Origin: BPGX01 sp035405785
GTDB lineage: Bacteria > Bacteroidota > Bacteroidia > B-17B0 > Aurantibacillaceae
Direction: 5' to 3'
DNA length: 64,000 bases
Assembly: GCA_035405785.1 (NCBI GenBank)
Contig: DAONJS010000012.1
Location: 1 to 64,000 of the forward strand
Shown here: positions 17,905-26,337 of the stretch, one piece after another
How positions within the stretch are numbered: position 1 is the stretch's first letter
Layout of the letters: the number at the start of each line of letters is the position of its first letter
Notes under the pieces: generated by a model
The model's database searches: none
What the model was told of the DNA's origin: nothing
What the model saw: only the letters and a program-made list of their open reading frames with translations
Program-made: the position numbers and the translations under genes

Positions 17905-18246
17905 ATACAAGTCATTGTTTAATGAAATCAATTAAAAAAATTCCACTTAACACATCCTGCGTCAGTGGGAGGGTGTGAATGTTTTTTGTCTAGAATTTCG
18001 GCAAGGGCGCTTGCGTTGATAATGCTGAATAAACTTTTGATATTCTAAAAGTGTAGAAAAGCGGTTAAACAAATGGAACTCTTTCAACAAAGATGACAGC
18101 ATTATCCATACCTTGCCTGAAATTCTTACAAAAAACAGAGCGGGGAGTTAGCTCGCAGGATGAGATTTTTTGCTTACTTTTTTCTAAAAAAAGTGAGAAA
18201 AAATATTATTATTATAAAATATTCAGAAATCAGATTGTTATGGTAT
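17905..18246 (+). repeat. MITE-like element with large hairpin cargo (copy A)
   Basis: The right end (18221-18246) reads ATTCAGAAATCAGATTGTTA then TGGTAT, the same inverted terminus as the copies ending at 61421 and starting at 32437. Next to it is the shared palindrome CTTACTTTTTTC/AAAAAAAGTGAG (18173-18197). The left part (ATACAAG...AAAAAAATTCCACTTAA) weakly matches the left terminus of copy C. The cargo between is a 135-bp inverted repeat (17992-18126), different from the cargo of copy C. No ORF. Confidence 0.55.
17992..18126. other. 135-bp extended inverted repeat, possible structured RNA
   Basis: Left arm AGAATTTCGGCAAGG (17992-18006) plus ATAATGCTG (18019-18027) pairs with CAGCATTAT (18097-18105) plus CCTTGCCTGAAATTCT (18111-18126). 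The apical region holds smaller hairpins CTTTT/AAAAG and TCTTT-CAAC-AAAGA. It could be a structured RNA or transposon-derived cargo; no known RNA family is recognised. Confidence 0.55.
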
Positions 18247-18314
18247 AATTTCTTTAAGTGCATTGTGTGAAAATCATTATGTGCTAAATGATATTTTTTA
18301 CCCCTCTAAAAAAA

Positions 18315-18342
18315 TTTGATATTAAAAAATTTTATATATTTG
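18315..18342 (+). promoter_or_regulatory. Candidate promoter of the band-7 gene
   Basis: TTTG at 18315-18318 and TATATTTG at 18335-18342, 16 bases apart, fit the Bacteroidota consensus; the ATG follows 16 bases later. Confidence 0.5.
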
Positions 18343-18358
18343 CAAAAAAATTACAACT

Positions 18359-19306
18359 ATGTGGAGTATATCAAGTATTTTAATCATCGCCATCATTTTA
18401 CTAATATGGGATGGCTTCAAAGTAGTACAACAAGGTAAAGTAGCAGTGCTTACCATTTTCGGAAAATTCAGCCGCGTATTGCATCCTGGGCTTAATTTGA
18501 AAATACCTTTTATTGAAAGAGTATTCAGAGTAATTTCTATTCAAAACAGAAGCGTAGAATTAGGGTTTCAAGCCATTACTTCTGATCAGGCAAATGTAAA
18601 TTTTACTGCTATGCTCTTATACACTGTATTAGACCAAAGAGAGGAAACTATTAAAAATGTTGCATTTAAATTTATTGATGAAAAAAGTTTTATGCAGGCA
18701 TTAGTAAGAACGGTAGAAGGTTCGGTGCGTTCATTTGTAGCCACTAAAAAACAAGCAGAAATTCTTTCATTGCGTAGAGAAATTGTAGAAGCAGTAAAAC
18801 AACAATTAGATAAAACATTAGAAGAATGGGGATATCATTTAATTGACTTACAAATCAACGATATTACTTTTGACGAAGAAGTAATGCGTAGTATGGCAAA
18901 AGTTGTGGCAAGTAACAACTTAAAGTTAGCGGCAGAAAACGAAGGACAAGCACTTTTAATCACTAAGACAAAAGCCGCAGAAGCAGAGGGTAATGCTATT
19001 AAAATATCTGCTCAAGCAGAAAAAGAAGCCGCACAAATGAGAGGTCAGGGTATTGCTCTTTTCCGCCAGGAAGTTGCAAAAGGTATGGCTCTTGCGGCTC
19101 AACAAATGCAGGACGCTAATTTAGATGCTTCTTTGATTTTATTTAGTATGTGGACAGAATCTGTTAAGAACTTTGCTGAACATGGAAAAGGCAACATTAT
19201 ATTTTTAGATGGTAGCACCGAAGGTATGGAAAAAACTTTAAGACAACTGATGGCTATTGGAAATATCAATTTAAATCCAAATAACGGTTCTGCAAACAAA
19301 AAATAA
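18359..19306 (+). CDS. SPFH/band-7 (stomatin/prohibitin-like) membrane protein
   Basis: A 315-residue protein: N-terminal membrane helix (SSILIIAIILLIW), then a SPFH domain (VVQQGKVAVLTIFGKFSRVL, HPGLNLKIPFIERVFRV, TAMLLYTVLD), then an Ala/Glu-rich coiled coil (about 195-245, KTKAAEAEGNAIKISAQAE). Such proteins form large ring or cage oligomers at membrane microdomains and often partner with proteases or NfeD proteins; none is adjacent here. ComEC starts 19 bp after its stop, so co-transcription is likely although no functional link is known. Confidence 0.9.
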   Translation: MWSISSILIIAIILLIWDGFKVVQQGKVAVLTIFGKFSRVLHPGLNLKIPFIERVFRVISIQNRSVELGFQAITSDQANVNFTAMLLYTVLDQREETIKNVAFKFIDEKSFMQALVRTVEGSVRSFVATKKQAEILSLRREIVEAVKQQLDKTLEEWGYHLIDLQINDITFDEEVMRSMAKVVASNNLKLAAENEGQALLITKTKAAEAEGNAIKISAQAEKEAAQMRGQGIALFRQEVAKGMALAAQQMQDANLDASLILFSMWTESVKNFAEHGKGNIIFLDGSTEGMEKTLRQLMAIGNINLNPNNGSANKK

Positions 19307-19325
19307 TGTTTGTTTTCTGTAGCAA

Positions 19326-21344
19326 ATGGCTTTTGCTCGTTTTCCATTGCTTCGCCTTTTAGGTTCTTTTATTGCGGGCATTTTATCTTACATTTATTTT
19401 TCAGAAATATTTGTTCCGTTTAAGTTAGAAAACTTTTATATTTCTACGGGAATTATTGTTTTGTATGTATTGCTGGTCATTGCACAATTTTATTTTAATT
19501 TAAAAACAATTGTTAGTTTAGTTGCAGATATTGCTTTGTTTATATTGGGCTATCAATTGTGTTACTATCAGGATTTATCTCATCATTCAAGTTTTATTGG
19601 AAATAAAATTTCTTCTGATAAAACTCAATTAATCATTGTAAAACCAAAAGATGTAGTAGTTCATAAAGATCGTTATTCCAAATTATTTGTTAAGTCATTC
19701 AAAATTTATGATGCACAAAAAGGAAAATGGGACAATGTAAAAGGTGATATTTTGTTGTATAGTTCATTTGATTTAGATAGTATTTATCAACCTGATGCTT
19801 ATTATTTATTGTCTGCAAAATTGCAAGCACCATCATCCTCTCAAAATCCCTATTTATTCAATTATGCCGAACACTTGAAAAAACAAGATGTTTATTATGT
19901 TGCTTACATTAAAAATAAATCAGAATTAAAATTTTTGCATAAACAAAAAATATCAGATATAAGAGAATTGGCTTTGATAACAAGATACAAAATTATCAAG
20001 TATTTTAAGAGTAATGTTTATTTAAACGAAACAAATAAAAGCATTGCCATTGCATTATTAACAGGATTTGATGATGAGTTAGATAATGATATTATTCAAT
20101 CATTTGTGTATTCAGGTACACTGCATATTCTCTCGGTTTCAGGATTTCATACAGGATTATTATTTTTATTAATTACTTTTATTTTTTCTTTGATTGATCC
20201 ATACAAAAGATGGAGATGGACAAGAATAATTTTGACAATTTTCATATTGTTTTTTTATGCTTTTTTATCTGGCTTTGCACCTCCTATTGTAAGGGCGGCA
20301 ATTATGCTTACATTAATAGTTGTCCAACAACATATTTATACAGATAGAATTTTACATCCACTCAATGTTTTATCCGCTGCAGCATTTTTTGTATTGGCTT
20401 ACAATCCTTTTTACATCAATGATGTAGGATTTTTATTAAGTTTTTCTGCAATGATTGGTATCGTTTATTTTTCACCAAAAATGATTTTTGAAAATAAAAT
20501 TATTCAAGATATTTGGGACATTGTAAGTATGTCAATTGGGGCACAATTAGGCACTTTGCCATTTTCTTTATATTACTTTCATGGATTTGCATTTTTGTTT
20601 TTCATTGCTAACATCATCATTATTCCACTTTCTACAATTATTATGTTTGTTGCTATTTCAGCACTTATTCCTGTGTCTTTTTTGTCAATTGTTTTGAATT
20701 ACCTTATTTCATTAATGATTTATTTAAATAATTGGATTGCAAATACAAAAACATACTTTGATTGGATACATTTTAATTTTTTAGATGGCATTGTTTTATC
20801 TGTGCTGATAATTGGAATTTCTATTTTTATTAGAAAAGTTATAGAAAAGGAAATGCATTGGATTCATCTCTTTAATTTTTGCATTGGAACAATAGCAATA
20901 TGGATTTTTGCTCATCATTTTATGTATGTAATGAATAATCAAAAAAAGAAGATTTATCTGTATGTAGATAAAAAGCAATTCAATTGCTGGATTCAAAAAG
21001 AAAATACCATCACATTCAACAAACTTGATTCTGCTGATTTGAATTATTGGGCAAAAAATTTACTTTTGAAAAATTGTATTGATAAATATTCTATTTATCC
21101 ATTTAATTTAATTCAATTCAAAAACAAAAAATTTTTCATTGCCCGCCAAATGATTGATACAAACATCATTATTACTTCAAAACCAAATGTTATTATCTGG
21201 GATATTAGAAAAGATTGGGACTTTGAAAGATTTAATTACTCAACATTAGAAAAAATTTATTTGATAGAAAATCGCAGAAAAGACAAAACAATATACTTTG
21301 ATAAAGTGAAGATATTAAAGAGTGGAGATTTTATCAGTTTTTAG
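19326..21344 (+). CDS. ComEC/Rec2-family DNA-uptake channel protein, without C-terminal hydrolase domain
   Basis: A 672-residue polytopic protein. Three N-terminal helices and a DUF4131-type extracellular segment (about 90-200) are followed by the competence domain with the hallmark GTLHILSVSGFHTGLLF and many helices up to about residue 540. The last ~130 residues are soluble but carry no HxHxDH motif, so the metallo-beta-lactamase domain of longer ComEC proteins is missing, as in some Bacteroidota homologues. ComEC moves single-stranded DNA across the inner membrane in natural transformation. It probably shares a transcript with the band-7 gene. Confidence 0.9.
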   Translation: MAFARFPLLRLLGSFIAGILSYIYFSEIFVPFKLENFYISTGIIVLYVLLVIAQFYFNLKTIVSLVADIALFILGYQLCYYQDLSHHSSFIGNKISSDKTQLIIVKPKDVVVHKDRYSKLFVKSFKIYDAQKGKWDNVKGDILLYSSFDLDSIYQPDAYYLLSAKLQAPSSSQNPYLFNYAEHLKKQDVYYVAYIKNKSELKFLHKQKISDIRELALITRYKIIKYFKSNVYLNETNKSIAIALLTGFDDELDNDIIQSFVYSGTLHILSVSGFHTGLLFLLITFIFSLIDPYKRWRWTRIILTIFILFFYAFLSGFAPPIVRAAIMLTLIVVQQHIYTDRILHPLNVLSAAAFFVLAYNPFYINDVGFLLSFSAMIGIVYFSPKMIFENKIIQDIWDIVSMSIGAQLGTLPFSLYYFHGFAFLFFIANIIIIPLSTIIMFVAISALIPVSFLSIVLNYLISLMIYLNNWIANTKTYFDWIHFNFLDGIVLSVLIIGISIFIRKVIEKEMHWIHLFNFCIGTIAIWIFAHHFMYVMNNQKKKIYLYVDKKQFNCWIQKENTITFNKLDSADLNYWAKNLLLKNCIDKYSIYPFNLIQFKNKKFFIARQMIDTNIIITSKPNVIIWDIRKDWDFERFNYSTLEKIYLIENRRKDKTIYFDKVKILKSGDFISF

Positions 21345-21450
21345 TTATGAGTGTTTAGTTTTTAGTTGTATTTTTAAGTAACTCAAAATTAAAAACAGAA
21401 AACTCAAAACTAATTAAACTCTGCGTTTCAGCGTCTTTACGGTAAAAAAG
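21340..21450. repeat. TTAGTTTTTAGTT-type long hairpin plus GCG repeat
   Basis: TTAGTTTTTAGTTG and an upstream GAGTGTTTAG block face ACTCAAAATTAAAAAC and ACTCAAAACTAA, making a long A/T-only imperfect hairpin between convergent genes; the same layout occurs at 30836-30925. It may serve as a bidirectional terminator. It is followed by CTCTGCGTTTCAGCGTCTTT. Confidence 0.5.
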
Positions 21451-21499
21451 CAGTGGCTGAATAGTATTAAAAATTTTATCCATTAAAATTTAAACACCA

Positions 21500-24400
21500 T
21501 CACTCAACCTCCACATCATCACAATGATAAAGTTTGTGTGGTTTTGGCTGATACTTTTGAGAAGTAGATCCATTCTTTTTCTCTTTCAGCAATTTTTCTA
21601 TAATCCTTGCCCTTTCTTTTTTAATGTATTCTTCTCTTCTTTTGTTATCTTCTTCATCATAAAATATTTGTCCATCTATAATGGTATATTTAACTTTTGC
21701 ATACACACTTAATGGAAAATCTGACCACAATACAAGATCTGCAATTTTACCTACTTCAATACTTCCCACTTCTTTATCAATCCCAAGTGCTTTTGCAGGA
21801 TTCAAAGTAACCATCTTCAATGCTTGAACTGGCGATAGATTTCCATACTTTATACTTTTGCCTGCTTCTTGATTAAGTCGTCTGCCCATATCTGCATCAT
21901 CTGAATTAATACAAGTATTAACGCCCATTTTTGTGAGTAATGCGGAATTGTAAGGAATTGCTTCCATTACTTCCATTTTATATGCCCACCAATCACTGAA
22001 TGTAGAAGCATTCGCACCATGTTGTTTTAATTTATCTGCTACTTTATATCCTTCTAAAATGTGCGTAAAAGTATTAACTCTAAATTTCAAACTATCCGCT
22101 AAATGAATGAGCATATTGATTTCACTTTGCACATAACTATGACAAGTGATGTTTCTTTTATCTTCTAAAATTTCAACAAGTGCATCCAATTCTAAATCCT
22201 TTCTTGGAGGGGCAACTTTTTTTCTTTCTTTTTCTGGCAATGAAAGATATTGTTTCCATTCGTTTTGATATTTTTTGGCTCTATGAAAATAATCATTGAA
22301 CACCTGTTCCACACCCATTCTTGTTTGCGGAAATCTATCTGATGGTGGATTATTCCCTTGCTTTACATTTTCACCTAATGCAAATTTGATAGATGGTTTG
22401 GCTTTTTTGTATTTCATCTCATCAGCATTATAGCCCCATTTAAGTTTAATGACCTGACATTGCCCACCAATAGGATTAGCAGATCCGTGTAGGAGTTGTG
22501 CAGTAGTAACACCTCCTGCCAGTTGTCTGTAGATATTTATATCTTCTGGATTGATGACATCACCTATTCTAACTTCTGAACTACTTGCTTGTGTCCATTC
22601 ATTTACACCACCTTCAATAGCAATGTGCGAATGTTCATCAATAATACCGGGCGTAAGATGCATTCCTTTGGCATCAATGATTTTTGCAAAAGCCAATTTT
22701 GGCACATCAATATTTGGAGCAATGCGAACAATTTTTCCATCTACAACATACACATCATATTCATTAAGAACACTATCTTTTGTGTTTGTCCATACTGTTG
22801 CATCTTTGATGAGTATTGCATCGTAGCGATGTTTTAATTTATCTAATACTTGTTCAAAAAAATTCAATGTGTCTGGTGATGGCAAACCGTAAGCAGAAAA
22901 TGGATAAATTATTTTTCCTATATCTGATAATTTATTTTCTTCTTTTGATTTTGTTGTGTCTTTAATAGATGATTTTTTGCGAATAATAATGTTTTGATAA
23001 GTTTCATCTTTTAAATTATACACTACACCATTGATTGTGCTGTCTTGTGGATTAAAATTTCCAGTAAATGTAAGTTTGTATGAAGAGTCCTGAATTTGAA
23101 ATTGCATTTTTGGATAATTCATTTTTGAGGATATTTTCAATTGATTTGTATCTTTTTTAATTTCTAATTTTGGATTTCCGATGCTTCCTTTAATAATCAA
23201 AGTAAAATTTTGATTTTGAAAAGACCATTCATATTTGCCATTCCATTTATCTGCTTCTCTATTGTTGTAATAATGCGGTTTTCCTAGCACCCAATGTTCA
23301 ATGATTGTTACATCATCATTAAAAATATCTTTGTCAGTAATAAAGAAGTTAGCAAGATAATTTTCTTTAATAGATCCTACTTGATTGTCTGCATTGATAA
23401 ATTTTGCGGGATTGTATGTCAACGCTTTAAGTATTGTTTTTTCAGATGTTCCATAAGATTTGATTTTTTTTAGTAATTGAAGAAAATTGTTTTTATCTTT
23501 TAATCCATAAGATGTAAGAGCAAATTCAATATTATTTTTTTCAAGGAATGCTGTGTTAGTAGGGGCTAATTCCCAGTGTTTTAAATCTGAAAGTGGAATA
23601 ATTTCTGCATCTAAAGGATCTGATACATCATAAGGTTCAGGAAAGTTAAGCGGAACAATCAATTTGGGGCGAATGTTTTTCAAATCATTGATTCTTTGAT
23701 ATTCATCGCCATTAGTTTTAAAAATAAATGAAAGTTTGAATTCATCTGCAATAGATTGTGATCTAAAAATATCCCATTTGTTAGAACATTCAAAAATGAT
23801 AGGCAATTGTAAAAGTTCATTTAAATGAGCAAGAGAAACATTTACTTCTTTGTTTTGTTGCTTATACCATTGTGCATCATACAAAGATTGACGAATAAGA
23901 GCAATAGAACCCATTAAGGCAGAAGGATAAAAATGTGGAGACGAACCTTTTTTAAATGAAAAATTTGTAGCGGCACTTTCTATTAAGATATTCTCATGTT
24001 CAGAAATATCTGCTAATCCCACAAGAGTATTACTTCCACGAATAATACCATCTTTTATTCCTGTAAGTAAAATACCAAAACCTGTTTTTCTGTATTCATC
24101 GGCTTTATCTTTTGAATACACAAAATTTTGGCTCGCTTTGAAATCGCTTTTAATTGCAGGATTCCAATAGTATGCACCTTTTACATAATTTTCCTTGAAA
24201 GATCCGGTGTTATTTTGTTTTTTAATTTCGGGCATCCCAAAATCAGAATACAAATCAATAAAAGAAGGATAAATATGTTTGCCATTTAAATCAATTACTA
24301 CAACATTTTGTTGAGGCAAATCTTTTTCTGATGTAGTTACTTTCAGAATTTTATTGTTTTTAATGATTAAATGTGCTTTTGGTAAAGTAGTTTGATAATC

Positions 24401-24538
24401 TTGATGAATAATCGCATTTTTGAAAACATAAGTGGCATTGAATTGATAACTTGCTTCGTTGGAAGGATAAGTAATTTGTGCCTGTAATGAAAAATGATAT
24501 AAAGATATTAAAACAAAAAAAGATTTAATTTTTCTCAT
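21500..24538 (-). CDS. Secreted two-domain amidohydrolase; first domain lacks metal ligands
   Basis: A 1012-residue protein with a signal peptide (cleavage near LQAQ, residue 20-21) and two amidohydrolase-superfamily domains joined by a beta-rich linker. In domain 1 the strand-1 motif reads PSFIDLYSDFG (97-99 YSD) where HxH is expected, so it is probably non-catalytic. Domain 2 is intact: PGIIDEHSH (His636, His638), CHS (His800), THI (His826) and NSDDAD (about Asp880), like imidazolonepropionase-type enzymes. Substrate unknown; related exported enzymes may act on peptides or hydantoin-like compounds. A C-terminal charged helix of about 50 residues follows. It appears monocistronic, with the SPOR gene 43 bp upstream on the same strand. 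Confidence 0.88.
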   Translation of the reverse strand: MRKIKSFFVLISLYHFSLQAQITYPSNEASYQFNATYVFKNAIIHQDYQTTLPKAHLIIKNNKILKVTTSEKDLPQQNVVVIDLNGKHIYPSFIDLYSDFGMPEIKKQNNTGSFKENYVKGAYYWNPAIKSDFKASQNFVYSKDKADEYRKTGFGILLTGIKDGIIRGSNTLVGLADISEHENILIESAATNFSFKKGSSPHFYPSALMGSIALIRQSLYDAQWYKQQNKEVNVSLAHLNELLQLPIIFECSNKWDIFRSQSIADEFKLSFIFKTNGDEYQRINDLKNIRPKLIVPLNFPEPYDVSDPLDAEIIPLSDLKHWELAPTNTAFLEKNNIEFALTSYGLKDKNNFLQLLKKIKSYGTSEKTILKALTYNPAKFINADNQVGSIKENYLANFFITDKDIFNDDVTIIEHWVLGKPHYYNNREADKWNGKYEWSFQNQNFTLIIKGSIGNPKLEIKKDTNQLKISSKMNYPKMQFQIQDSSYKLTFTGNFNPQDSTINGVVYNLKDETYQNIIIRKKSSIKDTTKSKEENKLSDIGKIIYPFSAYGLPSPDTLNFFEQVLDKLKHRYDAILIKDATVWTNTKDSVLNEYDVYVVDGKIVRIAPNIDVPKLAFAKIIDAKGMHLTPGIIDEHSHIAIEGGVNEWTQASSSEVRIGDVINPEDINIYRQLAGGVTTAQLLHGSANPIGGQCQVIKLKWGYNADEMKYKKAKPSIKFALGENVKQGNNPPSDRFPQTRMGVEQVFNDYFHRAKKYQNEWKQYLSLPEKERKKVAPPRKDLELDALVEILEDKRNITCHSYVQSEINMLIHLADSLKFRVNTFTHILEGYKVADKLKQHGANASTFSDWWAYKMEVMEAIPYNSALLTKMGVNTCINSDDADMGRRLNQEAGKSIKYGNLSPVQALKMVTLNPAKALGIDKEVGSIEVGKIADLVLWSDFPLSVYAKVKYTIIDGQIFYDEEDNKRREEYIKKERARIIEKLLKEKKNGSTSQKYQPKPHKLYHCDDVEVE

Positions 24539-24581
24539 AGATAAAATTTATTGAATGAATTATTTTGATAGATAAAATTTA

Positions 24582-24968
24582 TTAAAGATTTGGCAGAATT
24601 TTTGTTTTAATAATAAAAGCATTAGGATAATCAGGTTGAATTTTTTTGAGGACTTCGTGGGCTTCTAATTTAGTTCTAAAATTTCCGATTACAAGAATAA
24701 AATTAGGTTGGCTATAATCATCATAAATAGGAATATCGGGATATTTAGATTGAAATTCAGTTTTTACTTTTTCCATTTTGTTTCTATCTACATCAAAAAA
24801 TATCTTGATTCTGTATCCATCATATTTGCCATTTGTAAGTTGATGATATTGCTTTTTTTTAAGTATTAACTGATGAACAGCACTTGTATCTTTTATTACA
24901 ACAGAATTTTGAGCACTGCTAAAAAATGAAAGTAAGCCAAAAATTAAACACACTAAATAGCGAAACAT
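24582..24968 (-). CDS. Small exported SPOR-domain-like protein
   Basis: From the start MFRYLVCLIFGLLSFFSSAQ the protein has 128 residues: a signal peptide and one SPOR-type domain (DGYRIKIFFDVDRNKMEKVK, PNFILVIGNFRTKLEAHEVL). SPOR domains bind denuded septal peptidoglycan, so a periplasmic cell-wall role is likely. An in-frame ATG at 25046 would add 26 hydrophobic residues and spoil the signal peptide, so the shorter start is preferred. Downstream is the amidohydrolase gene on the same strand; the 43 bp between them and the sequence around the start contain the direct repeat ATAGATAAAATTTATT. Confidence 0.8.
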   Translation of the reverse strand: MFRYLVCLIFGLLSFFSSAQNSVVIKDTSAVHQLILKKKQYHQLTNGKYDGYRIKIFFDVDRNKMEKVKTEFQSKYPDIPIYDDYSQPNFILVIGNFRTKLEAHEVLKKIQPDYPNAFIIKTKILPNL

Positions 24969-25215
24969 TTTTTTGAGCAAAAGTAATGAAAAAATGGGAA
25001 TGGAAAGGAAATTGTAGTTTAAAAAAGCAAAGTCATTTTTCACCACAATAAAGAAAATCAGGAAATTTGATAAAAAAGCGATTATTTGGAATAAATGCTC
25101 AGTATTTAAAATTTTTCGTAAAATTATTTTATCCCTATAATCATTACTTCATTTTCCCCTTATCCACATATAAATAAATTTTACTACTTTTAAGCCCTCA
25201 TTTTATTCTGAACTC

Positions 25216-26286
25216 GTGGGAAAATATATTTTATCTAAATTTTTATACTCTATTATAGTGCTCTGGGGCGTTACTACTGCTATTTTTTTCTTATTTAATG
25301 TATTGCCCGGTGACCCCGCTACTATTATGTTAGGACAAAGAGCCAATAAAGAACAAATTGAAGCTATTCATAAAGATTTAGGTTTAGACCTTCCTATCCT
25401 TACTCAATATTTTTTGTATCTCAATGATTTATCGCCTATTTCAATTCATTCTGAAAATCCCGATTCCCACTGGTATTTTGATAAAGAAAAATACAGCGGT
25501 TTTTCACTTGTAAGCATAGGTGATAAAAAAATTGTATCCAAACTACCTTATCTGCGTCGCTCGTATATTTCTAAAAGACCTGTTTCAGAAATTATATTAG
25601 AAACATTACCCGAAACTACTGTGCTTGCATTTACATCCATCATACTGGCTTCTATACTTGGTATTTTGTTGGGAATTTTAGCGGCAATCAAATTTAATAC
25701 CTGGTATGATAAATTATCATTAGTTCTGTCAGTATTAGGAATGGCGGCACCTTCATTTTTTGTGGGATTGATTATTGCGTGGCTGTTTGGTTATGTGCTA
25801 AGAGATTATACCGGACTTTCTCCAACGGGCAGTTTGTTTGAATTAGATGTATGGGAAGGAGAAACAATACAACTTAAAAATTTAATTTTACCAGCATTAA
25901 CGCTGGGTGTTCGTCCGCTTGCCATCATTGTGCAATTGATGCGAAGTTCATTATTAGATGTTTTATCACAAGATTATATCAGAACTGCTCGTGCAAAAGG
26001 TTTGTCGTTTTATACTATTGTATTTAAACACGCTTTGAAAAACGCACTCAATCCTGTAGTTACCGCTATTTCAGGATGGTTTGCAGGATTGATGGCTGGT
26101 GCTGTATTTGTAGAATACATTTTTAACTGGAAAGGCATAGGATACGAAGTTTATGAAGCACTTACTAAAAATGATTTACCAGTTGTAATGGGATCTACAC
26201 TTGTATTTGCTCTGATATTTGTAATTACAAATTTAATCGTAGATATTATCTACGGATTTTTAGATCCACGGGTTAGAATTAAATAA
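25216..26286 (+). CDS. Oligopeptide-type ABC transporter permease (DppB/OppB family)
   Basis: A 356-residue inner-membrane permease starting at GTG. TM1 is followed by the family motif LPGDPATIMLGQRANKEQIE, a periplasmic domain (about 60-115) longer than in the E. coli protein, and five further helices with the EAA loop RTARAKGLSFYTIVFKHALKNALNP split around residue 255-275, ending FLDPRVRIK. It would form a channel with an OppC-type permease and OppDF ATPases, none of which are beside it, so the transporter genes are scattered or it pairs in trans. pheT follows 51 bp later. Confidence 0.9.
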   Translation: MGKYILSKFLYSIIVLWGVTTAIFFLFNVLPGDPATIMLGQRANKEQIEAIHKDLGLDLPILTQYFLYLNDLSPISIHSENPDSHWYFDKEKYSGFSLVSIGDKKIVSKLPYLRRSYISKRPVSEIILETLPETTVLAFTSIILASILGILLGILAAIKFNTWYDKLSLVLSVLGMAAPSFFVGLIIAWLFGYVLRDYTGLSPTGSLFELDVWEGETIQLKNLILPALTLGVRPLAIIVQLMRSSLLDVLSQDYIRTARAKGLSFYTIVFKHALKNALNPVVTAISGWFAGLMAGAVFVEYIFNWKGIGYEVYEALTKNDLPVVMGSTLVFALIFVITNLIVDIIYGFLDPRVRIK

Positions 26287-26337
26287 TTTACAATGAAAAA
26301 TTATTTACTTGTAATTAAAAAATAAACCATTCAAAAA

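Noticed and set aside
22551..22837. Plus-strand open frames inside the amidohydrolase gene
   Set aside because: Shadows of a strongly conserved minus-strand gene.
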